A stretch of DNA of 64,000 nt from Clostridiales bacterium (GTDB taxonomy: Bacteria; Bacillota_A; Clostridia; Oscillospirales; Oscillospiraceae). The stretch is from positions 55,037-119,036 of the forward strand of contig SFKX01000008.1 of NCBI GenBank assembly GCA_004553625.1. Reading direction: 5' to 3'. Below, one piece after another: positions 41,940 to 51,070 of this stretch (the stretch's first letter is position 1; every line of letters begins with the position of its first letter). The notes below the pieces were generated by a model. The model had not been told where the DNA came from and did no database searches. It saw nothing but the letters and a program-made list of their open reading frames with translations. The translations under genes were made by a program, and so were the position numbers.

Positions 41940-43433
41940 TCAGTCCGTAGCCGAAGTCCTGTTTTTCTTCAAAGCCGCCACCCATTTCCTAATGAAAGGG
42001 AAAAGGAAAGTCAGGACCGCCACAGCCAGCAGGACAACACATATAGGCCGGGTCAGGAATATCATGCAGCTTCCCTTTGAAAGCAATAGGCTACGCCGGA
42101 AGTTAGATTCTATCATTGAGCCTAGGACCAGCCCAAGAAGCATTGGAGGTATGGGATAGTCCGCCTTCTCCAGCAGGTACGCTGCTACGCCGAGGACCAG
42201 CGCAACTTTCACGTCGAACACGTTTCCCCTGATGCAGTAAGAGCCAAGAAGCGTGAACACCATCACGCAAGGCATCAGGACAGAGGTTGGCACCTTCAGC
42301 ACCTTTACAAACACGTTTATGAGGAGCAGGCCGCACAGCACCATGAAGATATTTGCGATGAACAGCATCACATATATACCCGTTGCAACGTCTGCGTTCT
42401 GAGTAAACAGCGCCGCCCCGGTTGGCAGGCCCTGCATGAGCAGCGCACCCATCAGGACAGCCGTGACAGGGTCGCCGGGGATGCCCAGCGTAAGGAGGGG
42501 TATCAAAGCGCCTCCGGTCACGGCGTTGTTTGCCGTCTCCGACGCGATGATGCCTTCATCAACGCCTGTACCAAGCTTTTCTGGGTGCTTGGACCCTCTT
42601 CTGGCCTCGTTGTAACTTAGCCAGGAGGCAATGCCTGGCCCCGTGGCGGGAATTATGCCCACTACCGTACCGATAATCGCTGAGCGCAGGACGCACCACC
42701 AGTTCTTTACGTATAAGCTCAGGTCCAGCTTTTCTCTTTTTACATGTATGTTCTGCTTTACGCGGTACCCGGCTGCGTTAACCTCCAGCTTAGTCAGCAC
42801 CTCGCTCAGGCCAAAGAGGCCTACAAGAGCCGCGACAAGGTTTACGCCCGCCGAGGCGTTCACACTGCCAAAAGTAAAACGCGCCGTTCCATCGATTGGG
42901 TCCATACCGATCATGCCGACCATAAGCCCCAGGCAGGCCATAAAGCAGCCCCGCAAAACACTCTTGCTCGAAATGCTAGAAACAATACTAAGGCCGAACA
43001 CGCCCACCGCAAAATACTCTGGAGCTCCGAACTTGAGGGCAAATCTGGCCAGGATCGGCGCAAAGAGTATCAATATAAGGCAACTGAATATGCCTCCAAT
43101 AAACGACGAGATGGCTGCTACGGAAAGTGCCCGGTAACCACGCCCTTTTTGAGCCATAGTATAACCGTCCAGCACCGTGGCGGCTGAGGCGGCCGTACCC
43201 GGGGTTTTTATGAGTATGGCCGTAATCGAGCCGCCGAACATGCCGCCACAGTATATCCCGAGCAGGAACGCAAACGCAGTCACGGACTCCATGCCGAACG
43301 TGAATGGCAGGAATACCGCAACACCCATCGTGGCTGTAAGTCCCGGCATCGCTCCGAAAATTATGCCAATTACCGTGCCCAGAAACGACATGCACATATT
43401 TGTTATTGTGAAGATAGAGAAAATATGTTCCAT
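41940..43433 (-). CDS. Tripartite tricarboxylate transporter, large membrane subunit (TctA), system 2
   Basis: 497-residue, about 12-helix membrane protein of the TctA family: GTVIGIIFGAMPGLTATMGVAVFLPFTFGM, ITAILIKTPGTAASAATVLDGYTMAQKGRGYRAL and LIPLLTLGIPGDPVTAVLMGALLMQGL are the family glycine-rich motifs. With TctB and a TctC binding protein it makes a secondary, ion-driven importer for carboxylates. Complete here, in contrast to the frameshifted paralogue at 48149-49668. Located 13 nt after TctB and 9 nt before the amidohydrolase. Confidence 0.95.
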   Translation of the reverse strand: MEHIFSIFTITNMCMSFLGTVIGIIFGAMPGLTATMGVAVFLPFTFGMESVTAFAFLLGIYCGGMFGGSITAILIKTPGTAASAATVLDGYTMAQKGRGYRALSVAAISSFIGGIFSCLILILFAPILARFALKFGAPEYFAVGVFGLSIVSSISSKSVLRGCFMACLGLMVGMIGMDPIDGTARFTFGSVNASAGVNLVAALVGLFGLSEVLTKLEVNAAGYRVKQNIHVKREKLDLSLYVKNWWCVLRSAIIGTVVGIIPATGPGIASWLSYNEARRGSKHPEKLGTGVDEGIIASETANNAVTGGALIPLLTLGIPGDPVTAVLMGALLMQGLPTGAALFTQNADVATGIYVMLFIANIFMVLCGLLLINVFVKVLKVPTSVLMPCVMVFTLLGSYCIRGNVFDVKVALVLGVAAYLLEKADYPIPPMLLGLVLGSMIESNFRRSLLLSKGSCMIFLTRPICVVLLAVAVLTFLFPFIRKWVAALKKNRTSATD

Positions 43434-43446
43434 CAGTTTCCCCTCC

Positions 43447-43893
43447 TCATGGCAGCATTATCTTCAGGCCGTATTGGAACAGCAGCTTCAACGCCACAGG
43501 CAGTAGAATGGATACAGCAATTATTACGAACTTGTTCTTGTTGCCGTATATCAACATTGCAGCCAACATCAGTATAATCGTACTTATTACAAAGCCCAGA
43601 ATTTCAAGGCAGAGGCTGTACACAGCCATTAGCAGTATGAGCGCTGCGACTCGGGCAATGTCCTTGGCCGAGAGCGCAGTCGACTCGGCCTTTCTCGCCG
43701 CCAGAAAGTCTTTTACGCACACGATGCCCGAGCAGACTATCATGAGTCCAGTTACGACGGTCGGAAAGGTCTTTAAATTTACACTCGAGCTGCCAGGGTT
43801 TAACTTGAGCCTGCTGGTCAGTATTGCCCACGCCACGCTTAAGGCAAACGCTCCGAGCGAAATGGCGAATCGTGCCGGAAATCTCTTCATCAT
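43447..43893 (-). CDS. Tripartite tricarboxylate transporter, small membrane subunit (TctB), system 2
   Basis: 148-residue four-helix membrane protein fitting TctB in size and placement, between the TctC and TctA genes. The sequence itself is poorly conserved in this family, so the assignment leans on context. ATG at 43893 (MMKRFPARF) has TGAGGG upstream; a longer frame would overlap the binding-protein gene. Confidence 0.85.
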   Translation of the reverse strand: MMKRFPARFAISLGAFALSVAWAILTSRLKLNPGSSSVNLKTFPTVVTGLMIVCSGIVCVKDFLAARKAESTALSAKDIARVAALILLMAVYSLCLEILGFVISTIILMLAAMLIYGNKNKFVIIAVSILLPVALKLLFQYGLKIMLP

Positions 43894-43903
43894 GGCGCAA
43901 CCC

Positions 43904-44911
43904 TCAGGCGGCATTCTGCACTTCCATGAGCTGCGCCCACTGATCGGCGCAGTAAGAGCTGAATTCCTCATGGCCCATCCAGGCCGGGATTGCACCAATA
44001 TTATTCAGTACGTCCTGAAGCAGCTCGCTCTCATACGCCGCCTCGAACTGCTCCTCATAAAACCCAAGTACCTCGTCGCTTATTCCAACCGGGGCTGATA
44101 CGCCGTACCAGAGTTCTCCCCTGCACTCAAGGCCCACATCCGCCGCGCAGGGGATGGAGGTGTCAAGGCTGTGGGGAAGACCGCCGCAGACAAGCAGCAC
44201 CTTTAACTCACCCGTGACGTGGTATTTCATAGTTTCAGAGCATGGCAGGCACACGACGTCAAGATCGCCTCCCATGAGGGCAGCCGCCGCAGAACTGCCG
44301 CTGTCGTACGGTATCGCCTGTACACTGTCGCCAATCTCCAGCTCTTTGAGGAACTGCTGCAGGTAAACCGCCGGACCAGACGTAGCGCCGGGCACGCCCA
44401 CATTGATGGTCTCTCCGCTCTTGAAGGCCTCGACCATAGCGTCATAGTCCTCATAGGTATCCGGCCTGGCGCAGAAAGTAAAGGGAGCCGACGCAAGCAT
44501 ACAAATGTGCGTGAAACTGTCGTTTGTATAGCCTACGTCTGCAAGGGCTGCCGTCAGAAGCGTATGGCCATAGAGGCTGAGTATTATCGTATATCCATCG
44601 TTTTTGGCGTTGGCTACCTCTGCATTGGCAACGGCGCCGGAACCGCCAGGCTTGTCATCAACCATGATGGTTGCAGAGCAGTTTTCCGAAATTGCCTGCG
44701 CAGCGGCACGCGCAATCAGGTCCGAGGCACTGCCAGCGTCTGAGGAATTCACAAGGGTTATGGCGCCTTCGGGGAACCCAGAGCTCTCGTTGGCAGGGGA
44801 CTTGCTTTCCTCGACAGGCGCTTCAGTCTGCGTCTGCGCAGGGGTTGCCCCGCATGCGGCCAGGCTCAGTACAACAGCCAACGAAATTATTAAGCTATGA
44901 ATTTTTTTCAT
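43904..44911 (-). CDS. Tripartite tricarboxylate transporter binding lipoprotein (TctC/Bug), system 2
   Basis: 335-residue extracytoplasmic receptor. Signal peptide MKKIHSLIISLAVVLSLAAC with lipobox LAACG, short linker, then the TctC fold (ITLVNSSDAGSASDLIARAAAQAI, VDDKPGGSGAVANAEVANAKNDGYTI, a typical 'G.gg...A..v..a.pDGyT' core). Such receptors bind carboxylates through backbone and water contacts, so the ligand cannot be read from sequence. GGGAGGG lies 6 nt before the ATG. Confidence 0.92.
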   Translation of the reverse strand: MKKIHSLIISLAVVLSLAACGATPAQTQTEAPVEESKSPANESSGFPEGAITLVNSSDAGSASDLIARAAAQAISENCSATIMVDDKPGGSGAVANAEVANAKNDGYTIILSLYGHTLLTAALADVGYTNDSFTHICMLASAPFTFCARPDTYEDYDAMVEAFKSGETINVGVPGATSGPAVYLQQFLKELEIGDSVQAIPYDSGSSAAAALMGGDLDVVCLPCSETMKYHVTGELKVLLVCGGLPHSLDTSIPCAADVGLECRGELWYGVSAPVGISDEVLGFYEEQFEAAYESELLQDVLNNIGAIPAWMGHEEFSSYCADQWAQLMEVQNAA

Positions 44912-44939
44912 GTGTATCCCTCCCATAAATGTACCTTAT

Positions 44940-45968
44940 CTAGTCCCTTATCCGATATAATGCAGCTTCACCGGCCTCTCTGTTTGAGGCCAGGATTATG
45001 TCTTCGTCTTTTTTGTGCACAACTGTGACGTTGGCCGGTCCCCTGCCACTGTCAATTCTTGTACACACGAAACCTGAATGCCCGCCGCTGTGCAGCATGA
45101 ACAATTCCCCGTCTCCCTCGCGCGAACCGCCTAAGAAGCAGGGAGTACCGCATATCTTGCCGCCCCAGACGACATGCCCCAGCTTAAAATTGCCCGGATG
45201 CTCGTAAACAATCTGCCACCTGCCCCCTATGAGCTTGTTTACTGTAAACAAGTCCCCGTGTAGAGGCTCTATGGACGCTATCTCTATTTCGCCGTCGCCG
45301 TCTATGTCTACCAGCGCAATATCGCTTACGGGACGCTCTATCAGCATTTCAAATCGCCAGGCATCCCCTTCCTGCGTGGGCGGGAGCACAAGCCGCACGC
45401 CCTCATCGCTGGAAACTACGCCGACATCTCTACCGCCTACGCTCGTGCGCCAGTAACCGTGGTTTCGCGTCAAGCCCTCCAGGATAGGCTCAAGTTCCAC
45501 GGTGGCTCCGTCCCCTTCAGGCAGCGCGCCTGCCCAGAGTTTTCCCGGGCATGACCAGTCTTCCAAAGAGGTCTTTCTGGATGCTATCGTGCAGGCCAAA
45601 AGGTAGTCCCTGTCGCCCTTGAGCACGTCAAACCTGTGGATATAGCCCTGTTTGGCCAGTGTGCTTATCTTCCACCTGTTCCCCCCCTGATAGGAGGCAC
45701 GCACAATCTCGGTGTCCGGTGCCATCATCTTCGGCTTGAACCTTTGCACAGCCAGAAACTCGTTTGCCCCGCTCTTCAAAGGCACTATCGACATCGTTCC
45801 CCCGGGGTGTTCCCAGACAGTATGCCGCACAAGGCTTTCCGCGTCAAAGGCATAGCACGGTGCGTCGAGCTCGGATGCAAAGATATAATGCAGCCTGCCG
45901 TCAAGCGGCATCGCCGCATTGGCGTAGCATTTTGGCAGATTGGCAAGATGTACTCGCTCTATCCTCAT
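44940..45968 (-). CDS. Uncharacterised FG-GAP/VCBS-like beta-propeller protein
   Basis: 342 residues, no signal peptide and no membrane segment, so probably cytosolic. Repeated beta-strand blocks ending in small turns suggest a beta-propeller; one block reads IALVDIDGDGEIEIAS, the calcium-binding DxDxDG loop of FG-GAP/VCBS repeats. Others (RLHYIFASELDAPCYAFDAE, GGKICGTPCFLGGSREGDGELFMLHSGG) lack it. No catalytic motif recognised. Its ATG overlaps the pdxA2 stop (ATGA), so it is made together with that enzyme; it may be a lactonase- or isomerase-like propeller or a sugar-acid-handling protein. Unknown function. Confidence 0.6.
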   Translation of the reverse strand: MRIERVHLANLPKCYANAAMPLDGRLHYIFASELDAPCYAFDAESLVRHTVWEHPGGTMSIVPLKSGANEFLAVQRFKPKMMAPDTEIVRASYQGGNRWKISTLAKQGYIHRFDVLKGDRDYLLACTIASRKTSLEDWSCPGKLWAGALPEGDGATVELEPILEGLTRNHGYWRTSVGGRDVGVVSSDEGVRLVLPPTQEGDAWRFEMLIERPVSDIALVDIDGDGEIEIASIEPLHGDLFTVNKLIGGRWQIVYEHPGNFKLGHVVWGGKICGTPCFLGGSREGDGELFMLHSGGHSGFVCTRIDSGRGPANVTVVHKKDEDIILASNREAGEAALYRIRD

Positions 45969-46966
45969 AGTCGATTCGCCGCTATCTCGCACACCGCGTC
46001 AAAGGTGCTGAAAGTCGAACCCGGATCAGCCGTACCCTTGCCCGCCCTGCTGTACGAAGTCCCATGCGCGGGCGTAGCCACCAGGAACGGAAGCCCGCCC
46101 TGAAGTGTAACAATGTTATAAAAATTCTTCATTTTCATTGCTATCTGCCCCTGGTCATGGTACATGGTTACGATTATGTCATATTGCCTGTCCTTAAACG
46201 CCTTGACAAAGAGCGTGTCGGCAGGGAACGGCCCGGATACACATATGCCGAGTGCCTTCGCTTTTTCTATGGCAGGCGTGATTACTGTCTCCTCTTCATC
46301 GCCGCACAGCCCATTTTCGCCGTTGTGCGGGTTCAGACCAGTGACAGCAATGCTTGGTACGCCGCAGCCATAGCCAACGGCACAGTCGTGTGCAAACTTT
46401 ATGGTGTCAAATATGCTTTCCACTGTCAGCGCGGAGCATACGTCTCGAAGCGGTATGTGACTAGTGACGCGCGTCGTCCAGAGCCCGTCTATGATGTTAA
46501 TCTCCCCGCAGCGCCCCGGGACCCCTAGGTAGTCCTTTGCCAGACGAATCCCATCTTCATAGAGATATCCGGCTTTTTTCATGCCCTCTTTGTTTATAGG
46601 CGCCGTCATAATGGCATCCAGCTTACCTTCACTGCACAGATCCAGGCACATAATCCTGGTTTCCATTGCCGCCCTGGCCGCGGTTACGCTGACTTCGCCT
46701 ACCTTATAGTCCTCCGGCGCACAGTTTTTCTGGTCCCACACGTCTATAATCTCCCCGAAGCGGCAGTCCTCAATAGAATCCACCACGTTAATCGGAAAGT
46801 CTGCTCCGGCAAATTCCATCCCCTGCCGCAGCACCCTTGCATCCCCTATGATCACACTCCTGCACTTGCCAAAGCACCTGCCGCTTGCAACAAGCTTTGC
46901 GATTAGTTCGGGTCCGACCCCTGTCGCATCGCCCAGCAAGATGCCGATAACTGGTTTTTTATTCAT
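45965..46966 (-). CDS. PdxA2-like 4-phospho-hydroxyacid dehydrogenase
   Basis: 333-residue member of the PdxA family: ILLGDATGVGPELIAKLVAS at the N-terminus, APINKEGMKKAGY, metal-binding His in TSHIPLRD, NPHNGENG and MYHDQGQIAMKM. PdxA makes the pyridoxal precursor from 4-phosphohydroxythreonine, but PdxA2 relatives oxidise 4-phospho-D-threonate or 4-phospho-D-erythronate, which decarboxylate to dihydroxyacetone phosphate. Placement among sugar-acid transport genes and absence of other B6 genes favour the catabolic role. The usual DUF1537 kinase partner is not in the window. Confidence 0.88.
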   Translation of the reverse strand: MNKKPVIGILLGDATGVGPELIAKLVASGRCFGKCRSVIIGDARVLRQGMEFAGADFPINVVDSIEDCRFGEIIDVWDQKNCAPEDYKVGEVSVTAARAAMETRIMCLDLCSEGKLDAIMTAPINKEGMKKAGYLYEDGIRLAKDYLGVPGRCGEINIIDGLWTTRVTSHIPLRDVCSALTVESIFDTIKFAHDCAVGYGCGVPSIAVTGLNPHNGENGLCGDEEETVITPAIEKAKALGICVSGPFPADTLFVKAFKDRQYDIIVTMYHDQGQIAMKMKNFYNIVTLQGGLPFLVATPAHGTSYSRAGKGTADPGSTFSTFDAVCEIAANRL

Positions 46967-46992
46967 AGTTTTCCCTCAGTTATTCTGATTTG

Positions 46993-47022
46993 CGGGGAAC
47001 CTGCACTCCGGCGGGTTCCCCG
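46993..47022 (-). promoter_or_regulatory. Hairpin after the system 1 binding-protein gene
   Basis: CGGGGAACC / GGTTCCCCG arms with a 12-nt loop between the TctC-type gene and pdxA2, without a T-run on the minus strand. Likely stabilises the binding-protein mRNA or partly terminates. Confidence 0.5.
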
Positions 47023-47040
47023 TTTCTGAGCTTGCAAAGC

Positions 47041-48093
47041 TCACTCTTCTCTGTCTTCCAGCACCATCGCTATATACTTTTCGTAGCTTGCTACTAGTTC
47101 ATCGTTATATGTGTCAAAGTCCTCGGAGTTGAGATAGATGCCGGCAAGCCCGCTGTCGCTCAGATACTCATCCCATTCGGGGGTTTCGGCAACTTTTTCT
47201 AGCATGTCGGAATAGAAGTCTATGACCTTCTGGCTCACGCTTGAATTCATGACAAGCGCACGCGTCTGCTGATGGACAATATCGTAGCCTTGCTCAACGA
47301 AGGTCGGTATGTCCTCAAAATTTTCCACAGGTTCTTCCGTGGATATGGCCAGGGGAATGAGAGTACCGTTTGTAAAATGCTCTGCACCGTCCGCCGGGTT
47401 CAGGATGTAGAGGTCGGCGTGGTTTCCGAGGGCCGCTGCCAGTACGTCTGAGCCGTCTGTCATTGTTATGTATGAAAGCTCTATGCCCAGCAGATCGTTT
47501 ATCATATAGGTCAGTATCGTCTCGTCGCTCAGCTGCCCGCCTCCGAGGCACTTGAGCTCTCCGGGATGGTCCTTTGCATACTCAACAACGTCGGAGAAGG
47601 TCTTAAATGGCGAATCGCTGTTCACTACCACGCACAGCGGGTCGGCAGCCATGGCCGAGATCTCGGCAAAGTCATCTATGCCATAGACGTCGATGACCCC
47701 AGAAAGCGGCGATGTCCAAAAACCGGGAGGTGTGATGCCCAGGGTGTAATTGTCTAGGCTGCCGTCTCTCAGCGAGTTCAGGTATGTGAACCCGACGGTC
47801 GAGCTTCCGCCCGATCGGTTCTCGATATTGATGCTGACTGGACAGAACCCATACTTCTCCGCTATGTCGGCTATCTTCCTTGCAAAAAGGTCTGAACTTC
47901 CGCCGGCGCCCGTGGGAACCATGAATGTGACCATCTCGTCCGGCACCCAGCTGCCGGCATCCGGTTCCGCGCTGGGTTCAGCGCCAGGTTCAGCGCTTGC
48001 CGCCGTCGTGGGTTCGGGTACATCTTGTCCGCAGGCCGCGAGGCTAAGCGTAACTGCAGCCAGCAAAAGGACGGCAAATAGGCGTCTTTTCAT
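47041..48093 (-). CDS. Tripartite tricarboxylate transporter binding lipoprotein (TctC/Bug), system 1
   Basis: 350-residue receptor: signal peptide with lipobox LAACG, an Ala/Glu/Pro/Thr linker with a short repeat (AEPGAEPSAEPDAG), and a TctC domain (MVTFMVPTGAGGSSDLFARKIADIA, ENRSGGSSTVGFTYLNS). Clearly diverged from the system 2 receptor, implying a different ligand or affinity. It follows the frameshifted TctA gene by 55 nt. ATG preceded by GGAAAGGAAGG. Confidence 0.92.
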   Translation of the reverse strand: MKRRLFAVLLLAAVTLSLAACGQDVPEPTTAASAEPGAEPSAEPDAGSWVPDEMVTFMVPTGAGGSSDLFARKIADIAEKYGFCPVSINIENRSGGSSTVGFTYLNSLRDGSLDNYTLGITPPGFWTSPLSGVIDVYGIDDFAEISAMAADPLCVVVNSDSPFKTFSDVVEYAKDHPGELKCLGGGQLSDETILTYMINDLLGIELSYITMTDGSDVLAAALGNHADLYILNPADGAEHFTNGTLIPLAISTEEPVENFEDIPTFVEQGYDIVHQQTRALVMNSSVSQKVIDFYSDMLEKVAETPEWDEYLSDSGLAGIYLNSEDFDTYNDELVASYEKYIAMVLEDREE

Positions 48094-48148
48094 TTAATCC
48101 TTCCTTTCCTTTGTATGTTTCCCGGCAACACCGGGCTTGAGTACTCCA

Positions 48149-49668
48149 TTACTTTTGCTTGGCGCTGCTCTTCGTCGTTCTTGCCTTCACCGCAGTGATT
48201 ATGGGATTTCCGAACGCAACAAACAAGGCTATCACCAGCACCACGGCGGAAATGGGAGTTGATATCACCCGCCAGAAGTTGCCGTCTGCAAGCAGGAGCG
48301 CCTGCCTGAGGTTAGACTCGGTTAGCGAGCCCAACACCAGCGCCAGTACCATGGGCGCCGCCGGCAGCTCTAACTTCTTCATGACAAATCCCAGCACGCC
48401 AAAGAAAGTCGCAAGACCAACGACAAATATCGAGTTGCTGTAGGCATAAGCTCCCACGAGAATAAAGCCCAGGACAACAGCGTTCAAAACTGCCGGCTTC
48501 ACCTTGAGTATCTGTACAAACAGAGTTAGTGCGGAGATCGAAACTATGAAAAGTATGATATTCCCAATGTACATACTGGCAACCAGGCCCCAAACCATCT
48601 CGCCTTCTCTGGCAAAAATTGTGGGTCCAGGAACGATCTTGTGCATCATCAGCGCACCCATCATAACCGCCGTAGCGTTGTACCGGGTATGCCCAAGGTC
48701 AGCATCGGCACAAGCGCGCCCACCGAGGCCGCGTTGTTTGCGGATTCTGGGGCGGCAACGCCTTCTATTATCCCTGTGCCGAACAGCTTTTTCCGCTCCG
48801 GAGGAGCCGTCCTCTTTGCGAAATCATATGAGATAAAAGACGCGATGGTTGCCCCTGCGCCGGGCAGCGCGCCAACAAGAAAACCTATCACGCTGCCGGA
48901 GGCGATGTGAGGCAGACAGAGCTTCCACTCTTTCTTGTTTGGAAACAGCTTTTTCATGCTGAACTTTTTGTTCACAAGCTCGGAATTAGTCTCCTCCGGG
49001 ATTCCAATGATCTCCGCTATTCCAAACAGGCCCATTGCTACAGTCACAAAGCTTATTCCGTCCAACAGGTTAGGGTTCCCAAAAGTAAAACGCTGAGAGC
49101 CGATCTGCGGGTCAATACCTATTGTCGCTATAAGAAGGCCTATAGCAGCGGCAAGGAATGACTTGCCAGGATGTTTGCCCGTCATTCCCGATATTGACGA
49201 CATACCTAGGACCATCAGGGCGAAATACTCGGCGGGCCCGAATTCGACCGCGTACTTGGCCAAAAGCGGCGCGCAGAACATAAAGGCCACAACGCATATA
49301 GTGCCTCCTATGACCGAAGCTATTCCAGCCATGCCCAGTGCCTTTTCCGCCTGGCCCTTTGCAGCCATGGGGTAGCCGTCAAGAGCCGTCATCACCGCCG
49401 CGGCCTCTCCGGGGGTGTTGATGAGTATTGAGGTGATGGCGCCGCCATACATGGCACCGTAATATATTCCGGTCAGCATAATCAGTCCGAAAACAGGCTC
49501 GGTGCCATAAGTCAAGGGCAGCAGTATTGCAATTCCCATCGCCGGACCTAACCCCGGCAGCGCGCCGATCAGCACCCCGGCTATGACTCCTATCAGGCAA
49601 TAGACTAAGCTTATGGGCTGGGTGAATATGGTCGCGAATCCCATAACCAGATTTGTCAGAACATCCAT
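48149..49668 (-). pseudogene. Tripartite tricarboxylate transporter large subunit (TctA), system 1, frameshifted
   Basis: Two overlapping frames together cover a full TctA. The first (start 49668) runs for 335 residues with intact motifs (GVLIGALPGLGPAMGIAILLPLTYG, SILINTPGEAAAVMTALDGYPMAAKG, MLTLGIPG) and then stops as TTLRRL. The second, to the stop at 48149, continues with MMGALMMHKIVPGPTIFAREGE. Adding one base after codon ACG near 48675/48676 restores the family sequence GIPGTTATAVMMGALMM. So a single-base deletion (real or sequencing/assembly error) breaks an otherwise complete 505-residue gene; programmed frameshifting is less likely because no slippery run is visible. Confidence 0.8.
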
Positions 49669-49680
49669 GCCTGTTTCTCC

Positions 49681-50145
49681 CTACAATCCCAACATCCCGG
49701 TCGGCAGCGGTACTTTCAGTATGACATCAAATATCAGCCAATACGAAACCGCGCTTCCTACCCCAAGGCCGATTGATTTCAGCAGTTTTTCATCGCCAAG
49801 CAGCTTTGCCATTGCCGCGACCACAATGCCCAAAGCGGGTATCAGCCCTATATACTTCGTAGTAATGCAAACAAAAGCCCCGCAGGCAGCCACTACTATG
49901 ACACGCCAGAGCTCAACGATATTGAGTTTGCTTGTTGCTTTGCTCCCATCTCCTTTTCTGAAAAGTGCTGCTACGATAATGCAAGCCCCGCAAACGATGA
50001 TCACTATCGCACAGATGAGTGGCATGAATCCTGATCCCATGCCGCTTTTTGTCTGTACTTTGAGCCCTGTCAGCTTGATTAGCAGAAGTACAGCTGCACC
50101 TGTTAAAATAGCTGAGGCTCCTAAAACAACATCTCTTTTTCTCAT
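49681..50145 (-). CDS. Tripartite tricarboxylate transporter small membrane subunit (TctB), system 1
   Basis: 154-residue membrane protein with about four to five helices, the usual TctB size, starting MRKRDVVLGASAILTGAAVLLLIKL. It lies 12 nt before the TctA gene in the order TctB-TctA-TctC, different from system 2 (TctC-TctB-TctA), so the two transporters were probably not made by a recent local duplication. AAGGAG is upstream of the ATG. Confidence 0.87.
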   Translation of the reverse strand: MRKRDVVLGASAILTGAAVLLLIKLTGLKVQTKSGMGSGFMPLICAIVIIVCGACIIVAALFRKGDGSKATSKLNIVELWRVIVVAACGAFVCITTKYIGLIPALGIVVAAMAKLLGDEKLLKSIGLGVGSAVSYWLIFDVILKVPLPTGMLGL

Positions 50146-50192
50146 CGTTCTCCTTTCTGTATGGTTTTTTAACTACGGCTGCCGTATTATTT

Positions 50193-51053
50193 TTAATTCG
50201 AGTGTGTGCTCTCGCACGCGCAGCTGAGGTATCTTCCTATAATGCGCAGATACTCCTCCGGGTAAAATCCAATCTCGCCCTGGAATCTGGTCAGGGCTAT
50301 CAGTCCACCGTCGAGCTCCGGTATGGAGGCTATCATTTCTGCATTGCTTTCTTTCAGGCCGCCACCATATACCACAGGGCACGGCACCCGGCTCTTTATA
50401 TACCTGACGATATTCCTTATCTCCGTCACAGTTGGCGTCGGTCTGCCCGGACCTATTGCCCAAAGCGGCTCGTACCCTATGATGACCCCGCTCAGGTCAA
50501 CATTTTTGAGCCCCTCGTCCAGCTGCTTTTTGAGTACTTTCTCAACCCGCGCGTGCTCATCCTGCTTTTCTCCCACGCAATAGAGCACTTTGAGTCCGGC
50601 ATTCACCGCCGCCGATATCTCTCTATTAAGTATCGCATCAACTGCCTCGCGGCCGCCGCCAAAGGCATCTGCTAGACCGTTCAGGTACGCTCTCTCCTCA
50701 CAGTGGCCGATTATTGTACAATCGCAGCCCAGCGCCCTCATACTCTTCGCTGTGCGTAGGGTTGTAAAAGCCCCAAAATTCCCCCCGGCCGCTACGTCCT
50801 GGTCGCACACGCCCTGACAGCCAATATGCAGCCTGTCAAAGCCCGCCGCTTTTGCCGGCAGTATATGCGCCTCGGGGAAGAAAACCGAAAACTCAGCCTC
50901 TCCGGCACTGCTCTCTAACTCAGCTTTTACAGAACTCACAATATACTCAGCCCAGTCCTTCGGGGCAGCTATCGAGTTTACGCCGCCCAGGGCCGTCGGA
51001 ATGTCAAATCGCTTTAAATTCAGTAGAATGTATTTCAAGAAGCCGTCCCCCAC
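50193..51053 (-). CDS. Triosephosphate isomerase paralogue
   Basis: 286-residue TIM-barrel protein of the triosephosphate isomerase family. Catalytic elements are present: Lys in ILLNLKRF, His in IIGHCEER (canonical GHSERR), Glu in YEPLWAIGPG, and phosphate loop VYGGGLKESNA. It is longer and more diverged than housekeeping TpiA and sits in a catabolic operon, so it may isomerise a related phosphate such as a tetrulose phosphate (as EryH does in erythritol breakdown) or glyceraldehyde-3-P/DHAP made locally. Distinguishing these needs phylogeny. It lies 17 nt after the transaldolase-like gene. Confidence 0.85.
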   Translation of the reverse strand: MGDGFLKYILLNLKRFDIPTALGGVNSIAAPKDWAEYIVSSVKAELESSAGEAEFSVFFPEAHILPAKAAGFDRLHIGCQGVCDQDVAAGGNFGAFTTLRTAKSMRALGCDCTIIGHCEERAYLNGLADAFGGGREAVDAILNREISAAVNAGLKVLYCVGEKQDEHARVEKVLKKQLDEGLKNVDLSGVIIGYEPLWAIGPGRPTPTVTEIRNIVRYIKSRVPCPVVYGGGLKESNAEMIASIPELDGGLIALTRFQGEIGFYPEEYLRIIGRYLSCACESTHSN

Positions 51054-51070
51054 ATACTATAATTGCCGGC

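Noticed and set aside
45965..46966. PdxA as part of pyridoxal phosphate synthesis
   Set aside because: No other vitamin B6 gene is near and the gene sits among sugar-acid transport genes, which fits the PdxA2 catabolic group.
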